From positions 854,219 to 918,218 of the forward strand of contig MU130299.1 in the NCBI GenBank assembly GCA_015039465.1: DNA of 64,000 bases. Direction: 5' to 3'. Source of the stretch: Phlegmacium glaucopus. Lineage: Eukaryota; Basidiomycota; Agaricomycetes; Agaricales; Cortinariaceae. Made by a program: the position numbers and the translations under genes. A model generated the notes under the pieces. It ran no database searches, was not told where the DNA came from, and was given only the letters and a program-made list of their open reading frames with translations. How positions within the stretch are numbered: the first letter of the stretch is position 1; each line of letters starts with the position of its first letter. This document shows, piece by piece, positions 51,304 to 60,530 of this stretch.

Positions 51304-52093
51304 TTACAAACATCCTCCATATCTACAATGACTCACTGTCATTAGGGACGGTTTTCACGATTTAATTTTTTCGATTTTAACTTCGAAATATCTGAGACGT
51401 CCTTCGGTAACTTTGTTGTGCGAGACCACTCTATTTTACAAAGAATACATACCTTGAAATTAAGGAGAACTAATGAAAAAAATGTATTATTTAAAATCAC
51501 TTCTATCGTCACATTAAAGGTATTTTCCTTCCAAATTTTTTATTCCTTTTTATAAAACTAGTTCTCTATAACAGGTCTAACTACTTTTTTACTATGAAAC
51601 AATAACCTGACTTCGTGGTATAACTCAAGGACTATCACAGATATCTGTTAAAGACAAACACGACGGTTTAAGTCGGACTCTCGACGAAACATTCGTCGAG
51701 AGTAGGTGGTTAGACTGAAGGAAAGTGAAGATGGAGGTGGTATAACAAGAGAGTAGACAGGATCGATAGTTTATAACAAGTAAATCAGTATATCACAACC
51801 ATTTGTTCGGATAAGATGGAGATTTAATATGAATCGGAAGTTCTAAATCGAGACTAGAACTAGACTAACCTGACTATAGGACCATAACGTCAAGAACTAT
51901 AGATTTTTGTACATTTAAAACCTCAAATTAAATTGTTTTGATACTTATGATGTAATAAAACCACCCAGGCTGGGCTGCAAGCCATTGTGGAAAGCACAAT
52001 TTCCGTGGGTCACTTATTTGAGGGTGACCGTGATGTCACTCCGTGATGTTACGGTACGTCACACTGCCTGAGATTGCTGACCCCCACTACCAG

Positions 52094-55051
52094 GCTATCC
52101 AGGACATGGCTCGCAGGGGCATGGTCAAAGGTATGCCCACTACTTTCCCCAGCGCACCTTCTAAATGTGAATTGTGCATCCTCGGAAAACAGACTAGAAC
52201 ACCTGTTCTGAAGACACGTGAAGAAGGGCCAGGGCATCGAGCGACCAGGAAATTAGAGAAAGTATGGGTAGGTCTTACCGGTCCTACTGCTGTACCGTCC
52301 AGAAATGGAAATATATTCATCATGAATATCATAGACGACTTCACATCTTACTCCTGGTCACTCATGTTACCAAACAAAAGTAGTGCTTTTCCACGGCTAA
52401 AACAATGGGAAGTTGCAAGGGAGAACGAGTTGGGGATAAAAGTCGGAACATATAGAATGGACAATGGCGAACTAAAATCAGATAAAATGGAAGCCTGGCT
52501 ACAATCAAGGGGAATCCAACAGGAGTTTACTGCCCCTTATACCTCGGCACACATTGGCAGGGTCAAACGATTACACCGCACGCTCATGGGAAAAACTCGC
52601 TCAATGCGATCCTATGCCAAGTTACCTCCTTTTCTATGGGAAGACCTATACTCAACGGCAAATCATCTCCATGTCCGAACAATCAGCAAAAATGCATCTA
52701 AAACCCCATTCGAACTATGGTACGGACGAGCACCCGACTATTCCTACATACGGGAGATTGGATGCAATGCATACATCTTAATTCTTAACAAACACAACCC
52801 CAAAATATATGAACGATCTGTCAAATGTGTCCTTGTCGGTTATGAAATGCAATCCAAGTCTTACTTGTGTTGGAATCAAGAAGATCAGCGAATGTATAAG
52901 TCGTATCATGTTAAATTCATTGAGAGTCATGAGACCTCAGTCCCATTGATCACTCCGGATAACCCTGACAACCCTCAGGAGGAGCTACTACCATCCACTA
53001 TCAGTGATATCTTTCAGACGGCATCACCAAACTCGCAACCATGTGATGATGATGAAATAATATTGCCCAATCACGATCTGAATCCCAATCACGATCAGCA
53101 ACAACTACAGACTTCTGATATTTCCGGAAACGATGTTGAAGGACAACTCCAAGCCCCCCGACGCTCATCCAGGGCGGCGAAACCTATCAATATTTTCCGG
53201 ACCGCAAGACTAAATGATGCAATTCAGAAATCGAAAGATAGCGCACAACGAAAGGCTGAGGAGAAAGGGAGAAAGAAGACTTTACAAGATATACATGAGG
53301 AGGAGATTCGAAACGATCCAGAAGTGGTGGAAAAGGCCGGCATCAACGAGCTATGTGATCTGTATGAAAAACTCATTATCGACGATCATCTTACCCCAAC
53401 AGAACGAACGAACATCCTACTTTCAGCCATAACAAGCCAATCTGAGGTTGATCCCGCTATCTTAGACTTTGAAGATACACCTAACACATGGGAACAAGCA
53501 AAGATATCTAGACATGCAGACAAATGGGAGGCCGGCTATCAAGATGAACTGAAATCACTTAATGAGATGGGTGTTTACGATTTAATACCACCTACTGATG
53601 TCCCAAAGGGCTGCAAAATCCGCAAAGGACGACCGGTATTCCACTTAAAACGTAATGAACGTGGCGAACCAACTCGTTGGAAGGTTAGACTGGTATTCAA
53701 GGGATTTGAGCAAATTTACGGACGAGATTACACATCGACTACCTCACCTACTGCACGAATGGAATCTTGGTGTATCCTTTTGCATATCGCTGCCTGCAAA
53801 AACTGGGATATTCAACAAATCGACATCAAAACTGCCTTCCTCTATGGGCTGTTACCTGATGACGAGGTACAGTACATGCGGCAGCCAGAGGGATTTGAGG
53901 AACCAGGAAAAGAGACATGGGTATGGAAACTGAAGCGAGGTTTGTACGGGATGAAGCAGAGTGGACGAATCTGGAACCAGACGATGAATTCCGCGATGCT
54001 CTCTTGGGGATTCATACGATTATCCTCTGAATCCTGTATATATTACAGGAAATGTCCCGAGGGGTGCGTTATCACTGCTGTTCATGTTGATGACTTCCTC
54101 TCCATTGCGCACCCAAAATCCGAGAACACCCACTTTAAAGAACAAATGAGGACTATATGGACGATCTCCAATCTGGGCGAACCGAAATTCTGCGTCGGCA
54201 TTGGCATTTCTCGAGACATCTCCTCCAAAGCTATTTACTTATCCCAAACAGCTCTCATCGATAAAGTGGTATCGCAATTTGGCCAAATAGATGCATTTCC
54301 CATCTCTACTCCGATGGACTCAGGCCTGAAGCTACGTCGCCCTGACCCAAAGAGTACCTCTACTGTTGATAAAGAACGTCTCATGAAATTACCTTATAGG
54401 TCCCTTGTCGGTTGCCTCATATATCTCTCAGTCGGCACTCGACCAGACATTACATATGCAGTACAACAACTCTCACAATTCCTCGACAACTTCTCCTATG
54501 CACACTGGAATGCAGCCATTCGGGTTGTACGCTATTTGAAAGGCACACGAGGACTGCAGCTATGCCTGGGTGGGAACAACCCCATCGAGCTTCGAGGCTT
54601 TACAGACTCAGACTGGGCCAACTGCCTCGATACTAGGCGTAGCGTTGGAGGGTTCCTCTTTACTTTAGGTTCTGGCATTGTAACTTGGAGCTCCCGCAAG
54701 CAGAAGACAATTGCTACGTCCTCATGTGAAGCGGAGTACACCGCTGCGTTCGAGTCATCCAAAGAGGCCATCTGGCTTCGTACCCTTCTCTCCGAAATCG
54801 ACATGAAACCGCACGGACCAACCACTATCCTATGCGATAACAACGCTGCCATTGTCATATCAAATGATCCGTCTCTCCATTCCCGTTCAAAGCACTTTGA
54901 TATCAAATATCATTTCCTCAGGGAGAAGGTGAATAATGACGAAATTTTGTTATCATACATCAATACTCGAGACAACGTGGCCGACTTATTCACTAAAGCG
55001 CTTGACAAGATGAAATTTACTCGTCTTCGGTCTCTTATTGGCCTTTCCTGA
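52094..55051 (+). pseudogene. Copia gag-pol, 3' part (integrase, reverse transcriptase, RNase H)
   Basis: Continues in phase from the 5' part. Integrase: CELCILGKQ finishes the zinc finger. In the catalytic core the first acidic position reads VGLTGP (normally an Asp before LTGP or similar), the second Asp is kept (YRMDNGE), and the third reads GRVKRLHRTL (normally Glu). RT: KARxE-like core, YMRQPEGFEEPG, LKRGLYGMKQSGR and the AVHVDDF active site. RNase H: FTDSDWA, SSCEAEY and SKHFDIKYHF. The stop is at 55049-55051. RT looks intact but two of three integrase catalytic residues are replaced, so the copy is probably unable to integrate by itself. Total length before interruption was about 1,550 codons. 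Confidence 0.9.
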
Positions 55052-55150
55052 TTTTTTTTTCTTCTTCGTCTCCTTATCTTTTATTTTATCTTTTTTTTCC
55101 TTTACTTCCTATTTTGATTCCATTCGAGGAGGAGGCACTTTGTTCACGGT

Positions 55151-55159
55151 GAGGAGGAG
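55151..55159 (+). promoter_or_regulatory. Polypurine tract of the copia element
   Basis: gaggaggag directly abuts the 3' LTR, as expected for plus-strand priming. A second purine run (gaggaggaggc) lies about 30 bp upstream. Confidence 0.75.
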
Positions 55160-55462
55160 TGTTGAGAGTTGAGGCCACCATGACCAAAGTAGGAGAGGCC
55201 ACCTCGAACAAAGCGGAGTGGGCAACGTGCCACAAAGCGGCTGCACTCATTGTACCGTCTACATATAAATACCTTATACCTACGTACTCATACCTCAGTC
55301 GTTGTAACAAGTGACTGAGGTATGAGGTCTTATCCTATTCTTTATTTACTTAAACTTACTGTACCTAGTGTTACACTATCATCTAGGTACAGTGGACAAT
55401 ATACAGTCGTTGTAACAAGTGACTGAGTGTTACGCTATCATCTAGGGTCTAAGATTTTAACA
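55160..55462 (+). repeat. 3' LTR of the copia element
   Basis: 303 bp, TG...CA, about four differences from the 5' LTR; target duplication AGATG follows at 55463-55467. Confidence 0.93.
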
Positions 55463-55625
55463 AGATGCCTGTCTTTGAAAGATAAAATCCTTCTTTGAAG
55501 GAAGGTTGGCATCTTTCAAAGAAATGTACCTTACTTTCCAAAGATGCCACAGCTTTATGTCTTTGGTCTCTTTGGAGTCTCTGAAAAGACGCTAAAGATG
55601 CCAAAGACAAGCTGGACGTTTTCCT

Positions 55626-55924
55626 GATTGGCACGGGTAACTCGGCAGCAACCCGTACCCCACCCGCAGGGACCCGTACCCGCTAACCCCATGGGTTTAC
55701 CCGTCAAAACGAGCCCAAAAACACCCAAAACGGCCCAGAAATAAGGGAGATATGTGCTAAATGATAGTTACTATCATTTTGGTCATATCTCCTTCAATTC
55801 TTATCCGTTTTGAGTGATCTTGGGCTCGTTCTGTAGGTGGCAGGTACATAAATTTGTACCCGTACCCGTACCCGCCTGTACCCTACCCGCCAACCCGCAG
55901 GGGTTAAAAACCCGTGACAATCCC
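55626..55924. repeat. CCCGTA-rich foldback terminal region of the Plavaka-type element
   Basis: Runs from gattggcacgggtaa to acccgtgacaatccc with repeated acccgtacccg/gtacccgtaccc words. In the middle is a hairpin aaatgatag-tta-ctatcattt flanked by ggagatatg and catatctcc. The outer ends are inverted copies (gattgkcacgggt). The left end of the big element lacks this roughly 275-bp block between its outermost repeat and the shared TCAGGAAAACG block. It could be part of the right terminus or a separate MITE. Confidence 0.6.
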
Positions 55925-56337
55925 TACGTATGTGACCAAGGGGTACTCACCGGCAAATGCCGAGGCACGGTGTAGGAGGGGAGGGGGTGCCAGAGGACGG
56001 CTTAATAAAAAATTTCCCAATCATACCTTTTCTGGCTACGTAATGGTCCAAATACACTCTGTTCGACTTTCTGAGCAAGTTTTCATGTCTAAAAGTCTGA
56101 TTTTCACCTAATGCACGTGAAAAAGGTCGAACTGAGTCATCTGCTGATGTAACACACCGCGACAACCGTCGGAAAATTTTCTTGAAGAGGTTGTAAAGTC
56201 TTGTCAAACTGTCAAAAATTCTCTGCTGCAGCTTTACCAATTTCTGATGGACATTCTACAAGGATGGCATTACGGTTAGCACCGCTTTTGCATCTATAAC
56301 CTGCTGAACTCACGATTGTACCCTTAGTGACGACACT

Positions 56338-56832
56338 GTGGAACCATCCCAAACTGCAACCCATCAAGGAGATAGGGACACTGAAGAGGAGAGTGAGGAC
56401 GAGGAAGAAGAGGAAGAAGAGAACGACGAACCCAAACCTCAGGCCGACGAACCGCACCAATCACTTGAGGGGTTTGAACAACCAGCGCCAACTCTTCCGA
56501 ACATAACGACTCCCGCTGAGGGAGGGCTGACGTCACGGCTCCGTAAACGAAGGGTCCTAGAGGTGGAGGAAGAAAACTTGTGTGCTGATGACGGCTGCGA
56601 AACAACCATAGAAGAGGTCGACCTTCTCTGTTGCGATGCACCTGGCTGTGGTTTAACAGTAAGCTGATATTCTTTTTTATACTTTCACTGCCTGGACTTA
56701 CCATGGGTATAGTATCACCTAACGTGTCAAGGTCTCTTTGAAAAACCTTCCGGCGGGTGGTTCTGCGACGACGAATGTAGGAAGAATGCAGGTTGGCGGG
56801 TAGGCAGTCGAAAGCGTAGGAGAAAGGAGTAG
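56338..56832 (+). pseudogene. C-terminal remnant of a PHD-finger, acidic protein (transposon-associated)
   Basis: Two exons, with an intron at about 56660-56713 (gtaagc to gtatag). Exon 1 has a long acidic run (EESEDEEEEEEEN) then a cysteine-rich start LCADDGCETTIEEVD and LLCCDAPGCGLT. Exon 2 adds YHLTCQGL and GGWFCDDEC, completing a C4HC3-like PHD pattern, and ends RKRRRKE. Such PHD tails are common at the end of large transposon proteins in mushrooms. The upstream body is missing, so this is a relic unless exons I cannot see precede it. Confidence 0.5.
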
Positions 56833-57072
56833 ATTACGCGTTGTCATCACAAACCTGTCATCGAAAACGGCGTCGGAACTTGCCGAACCTTCCTAATTAG
56901 GAAGGAGGGGAGGGGGGGAGGGCCCATAGGGTACTTAATCAAAAAAATCAACATAATATCTAACAAAAATTTTCTGCGTACCCCTTGTATGTGACTCCGT
57001 CCCGAGACCATAGCACTCCGGGCCGGGACCTGATTCTCAGGGGCATGGGTGTAAGCCGGAGCTCACCACCAT

Positions 57073-57152
57073 ATATAGTGCCATTGTACTGAATGGGTAA
57101 CCATTCAGTATACTTGCCTTTTGGCGGAACGGTCTTGTGCGGCACTCTGGGC
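57073..57152 (+). repeat. SINE-like fragment, copy of the 36041 sequence
   Basis: tagtgccattgtactgaatgg, then cttgccttttggcggaa, then tgtgcggcactctgggcca matches 35998-36087 with few changes. It carries the A-box-like half only. It also contains the inverted repeat tactgaatgg-gtaa-ccattcagta. Confidence 0.7.
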
Positions 57153-57946
57153 CACCTTCCACTCTCATTACTTTTCAGTTTAAATTATTTTGCTCCCAAA
57201 ATTTTAATTTACAACCAAATGAAATTTTCTTGCCTGCACAGTCATATGTTATCTGCCATGCCCATAGATTTATACATTGAGACTCTACCAAATACAAATG
57301 CAAGCTGACCTTAATTTAACTAATGGATGTGCAACTATAATTCAGCAAAAAAAAAGAGTTACTGTACCATTTTGATCAATTCAGCCAGACATAGGACACA
57401 ATGGACAGAATTTTATTTCCAGCCACCAGCTGGGGACCAGGGACAATTACTGAAAAGTCAGCCAGGGTTAAATTTGGCCAGGGTCATATTATTCAATTCG
57501 TTGTTGATCAGAGCATGCTGGAAAAAAGAATATGCATCGGCTGGTACTGACCGCTATCACACCATTCTATTGCATAAATGAGTAGGATTTTTACTACAGT
57601 GTTATCACTCGCACCCTCTCCTTCACGATATCCCGTCATCCCTTCTTCATAGCCATCAAGAAAGAACATCACTATCTCGGGGTGGGATTACTGGGATTAC
57701 TAGTACCTCCAATTTATTGGACATACCGCAAGGAATGTGTAGGCTGGTAACACACGCCGGCAGGTAATCTGCCTGTGTACAACTCGCCTACTTCATAGAC
57801 AGAACGGGTTATATAACTTGAAACCGAAGACTTCTCATTTACCATGATAAGCTCAACTGCATTTATGTGTTCATCTACCACCAAGAGCTACGTATTGTTC
57901 ATTGATTACTATTGTAGTCGCCGCGTTTAGTAGAAATAAAAGCAAC
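57153..57946. other. Intergenic stretch, no gene seen
   Basis: Short AT-rich sequence with no family motifs; its right part is the 3' flank of the terpene-cyclase-like gene. Confidence 0.45.
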
Positions 57947-59246
57947 TTAACTAGTATGTTCATCAACGGACGTAGTATTGATAAACACCCATCCAAACGT
58001 CCGAACCTCGCTTCCTTTCTTCCCAAAATACAACTCCGTCTCATAAAGCCAATTAATTGTACCCACCATACAGTCCTTCAGCCTCGTGATATAATTCTGG
58101 ACAGTGATGAAAGTCTCGTCGCGAACTGTTTCTGACGAACTGTTACCACCTGCTGCAACGGAAGTCCATACCCATGATAGGACGGGGAGGCCAACGACGC
58201 TTTTTGGGTCAACACCCCTCAGAAGGGCGCGCTCCAAAGAGCAGAAGTTCGCGAAAGCATCTTTGATCATGTTGCCCGTCAGATTCACAGCTCCCTGTAG
58301 AGAGAGCTTTTTATGGTGCATGATGATAGCGACAAGATTTTGCTCGTTTCCTTGCGCCAGATCAAATTGATAGGAAGCAACGTCCTTGAAAATAACATCC
58401 ATTAGAAACATGAGTAATATCAGGTTTGAAAAACCATAATACCATGGACCAAGCGATGATATCGAACGCTATTTGTTTCAAATTCAAGAGGTTCTGAGCA
58501 TCTTCTCCTTTCAATTCAGGGAATTGGGTAATTTCAAGAAGCTCAGAAAGATCTAGTATCATACTGGACCCGTTCATTTCTCGGCGTAGTTCACGGTACT
58601 CTTCGAGTGTTGGAATGATGTTTTCTCTATGACTTTGCATCACCTGTGTATGCGCAGCTTGAAAGAGTCGCACAGAATGGGAAAAGCGAGAGTTCCACGC
58701 ATCAGAGGCAGCAAGTACGAGGCGGCTGATTCGCGGATTGATGATACTTCAGTATGGATCAGTATTCGAGAGACATTGTACAAGGTAAGATGAACTTTTA
58801 CTGAACTGTTTTAATAAAACATGATTTTTGAGAATGTCCAGTCCGGTTTCTCGTTGAGTGAAAGGGGTCGGGCTTTCGTCATTAGATAATTTTTGTTCTG
58901 TCATAGGCCATGCCATCTGAAACGAAGTGTCGGAAATTGAATGTCCAGTAGAAGAGAAAGACCTCATGTTGGAGTAAAATAATATCGTCAAAAAGTCCGT
59001 GACCAGCCGTAATTGAGGAGCGTCGCATGTAGGAAAACAGAGAGCGGCCAGCAGGCCAAATTTTGAAGAGCGAAGGTACGACAGTTCCGCCTGAGAAAGG
59101 CAATTGGCTTCCTCAAGAAACCACTTCTCAGAAGTGTCAGTCGCGAAGCGACAGAATCGATTCGTGCGCAATTCAATGGCATTCACAAGAGGATTTAGAA
59201 TGCCTAGAAGATCTGGAAGTTGGAAACTTTGGCTCAATGGCATCAT
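57947..59246 (-). pseudogene. Sesquiterpene-cyclase-like gene with degenerate metal-binding motifs
   Basis: At least three exons from the start MMPLSQSFQLPDLL (59246) to the stop at 57947. Family landmarks: FQLPDLL, WFLEEANCLS, KFGLLAALCFPTCDAPQLRLVTDF, VRLFQAAHTQV, PTLEEYRELRR, IAFDIIAWSM, NLVAIIMHHKKLSLQGAVNL and WLYETELYFGKKGSEVRTFGWVF, in the order of basidiomycete class I terpene synthases. Introns are near 58750 and 58387-58442. The expected aspartate-rich metal motif after TDFLTILF is not visible (YSNMRSF instead). The NSE-type motif reads MDVASYQFD rather than NDxxSxxxE, and the usual Arg-Tyr pair reads LY. It may be a dead gene or a divergent non-canonical cyclase. If active it would cyclise farnesyl diphosphate. 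Call as a family member is firm; activity is doubtful. Confidence 0.75.
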
Positions 59247-59493
59247 AATCTGTTGTGAAGAAGTTAACCGAAAGGAAAACGGATGTGCTGGTAGTACCAA
59301 TGTGACCGCTCCTGCTGCCCTATTCGTGCTTCGACTGAGAGTAGCCTTGCTCTTAGCTGCCGTTTCGTTTCAGACTCCGCAAGGCTATTACGTACGCTAC
59401 GGCTTGGCTTTGCATAAGGTGATGCGCTCTCCCTGGACTGGGTTCGGGCCTAGTCTAGTCTCGTACCTTGAGCCTAGGGCCTAGTCCTGTTTT

Positions 59494-59942
59494 TACCGCG
59501 CCCCCAAACCCGTGCTAGAAAATCATTATGTAATCTTCGGACTTTGAATTATCGTCGCGTCGAGCTCACGCGACGACAGAGGCCTTTTGCTACTTTTTAG
59601 TGTGAAAGTTGTTATATTTAGCTTAGGCACCATATAAATTAAAATTTGGGGCTGGGAGGATGGGTGTTTATGTGACTTCCTCGTCAGTAGGAAATCAAGC
59701 CAAAAGTGGTGCACGTGATTTGGAGCTCAACTTGACATGCACCTAATTTTCGCGAAAGCATCCACATCGCCTCAGATACTCCTAAATTATATATATAATA
59801 CACTTAAGGATCCAATAGAAATATTTTCTCTCTAAAAACAGGTGAAAAGACACTTCAATTATCGCGCTCAGAGGAGATGAAGATGATTTCGAGGTCCGAA
59901 GATTACATAAACATTTTCTAGCACGGGTTTGGGGGTGCAGTA
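59494..59942. mobile_element. MITE, 445 bp, TA target site (Tc1/mariner-like)
   Basis: The element spans 59496-59940 with TA at 59494-59495 and 59941-59942. Inverted terminal repeats of about 48 bp start CCGCGCCCCCAAACCCG (left) and CTGCACCCCCAAACCCG (right, read inward) and continue through gtgctagaaaat and atgtaatcttcgg. No coding capacity. Confidence 0.82.
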
Positions 59943-60019
59943 AACAACAGACTTCATATATCATGATCTATAACTCATGTCACATCACATATATTGAAGC
60001 TGTCTACGAGAGACTAGTT

Positions 60020-60530
60020 CGGGCCAGACGACAGACCGAAAATAGACCTTATTAAAAGGGTATTTACATGGACAAGAAAAACTAAGGGACAAAAACACCT
60101 GGCCTATACACGTCATTGCAGATAAACACAATGTCCGTCGCACCACTCTAAGACACCTGGAGGACAACCCCTTCCAGCATTTAACACATCGAGTCAGATA
60201 CCAACTTTCCCGGAAGAGTGCGTCCTTGCAGATGTGGACTTGAATTGCGCATGAACTCTTACATTATCAAACATTGCCAGTGCTGAAGCGACCCTCAGAA
60301 ATCCTGGCGAGAAGGTGGGAGAGGCATGGGCAAGCAAATTCTTGGAGAGGTATACTAGGGATGAGTTACAAAGACACTATCCATTGGCAACAGAGAGAGC
60401 AAAAAAACTTGAATATAGATTATAGGCATGTCACACTAAATCAAGGAGTGTGTTTCGTGACAAAATACTCTCCTTTGTATTTAAGGCTTTTATTCACCAT
60501 GGCCTGCCTGGATATCCGGCAGAACTAGGA
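60020..60530 (+). pseudogene. Possible decayed 3' end of a non-LTR retrotransposon
   Basis: A broken frame around 60170-60280 gives CRCGLELRMNSYIIKHC, resembling the C-x-C-G...H...C motif near the end of LINE reverse transcriptases, followed by charged sequence. No intact frame and no RT core is visible, so this is weak. Confidence 0.25.

Larger units (their letters stand above)
47899..52093. mobile_element. 4.18-kb DNA transposon (hAT- or KDZ-like, 8-bp target duplication) inside copia gag-pol
   Basis: The element spans 47907-52085 and is flanked by exact ACTACCAG at 47899-47906 and 52086-52093. The left end reads TGGGGGTCGGCAATGTCA and the right end read inward GGGGGTCAGCAATCTCA, so inverted termini of about 16 bp. 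An 8-bp duplication occurs in hAT and also in KDZ elements; I cannot decide which. The interior includes a segment written in complement without reversal and a 675-N gap. The host gag-pol frame is in phase on both sides, so insertion followed that of copia. Confidence 0.75.
45755..55462 (+). mobile_element. Ty1/copia LTR retrotransposon
   Basis: Two 303-bp LTRs start TGTTGAGAG and end TTTTAACA. The element is flanked by AGATG at 45750-45754 and 55463-55467 (5-bp target duplication). It has a primer-binding site at 46058, a polypurine tract before the 3' LTR and one gag-pol frame in the order gag, protease, integrase, RT, RNase H, the copia order. The LTRs differ at about 4 of 303 positions, so the insertion is young. 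The frame is split by a 4.18-kb element. It was inserted in the sub-terminal repeat zone of the Plavaka-type element. Confidence 0.93.
37076..55924 (-). mobile_element. Plavaka-type (CACTA-like) DNA transposon, composite with nested insertions
   Basis: The left end reads GGGATTGTCGTGGGT inward from 37076. The right end reads GGGATTGTCACGGGT inward from 55924. TA lies on both sides (37074-37075 and 55925-55926). A second shared block, TCAGGAAAACGTCC, followed by sub-terminal copies of cTTTGg/gcatctttgg words, occurs near both ends (37099-37300 and about 55480-55625). Inside are a Plavaka-like transposase (minus) and a second gene (plus), divergently transcribed. The copia element, an LTR-like insertion and a palindrome lie within it. 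Ends are inferred from the repeats; a 2-bp TA duplication alone is weak evidence. Confidence 0.6.

Noticed and set aside
50487..51365. Long open frames of 230-290 codons
   Set aside because: They run through the 675-N gap; the open length is an artefact of the Ns.
54532..54906. 124-codon minus frame opposite copia RNase H
   Set aside because: Antisense shadow of the pol frame.
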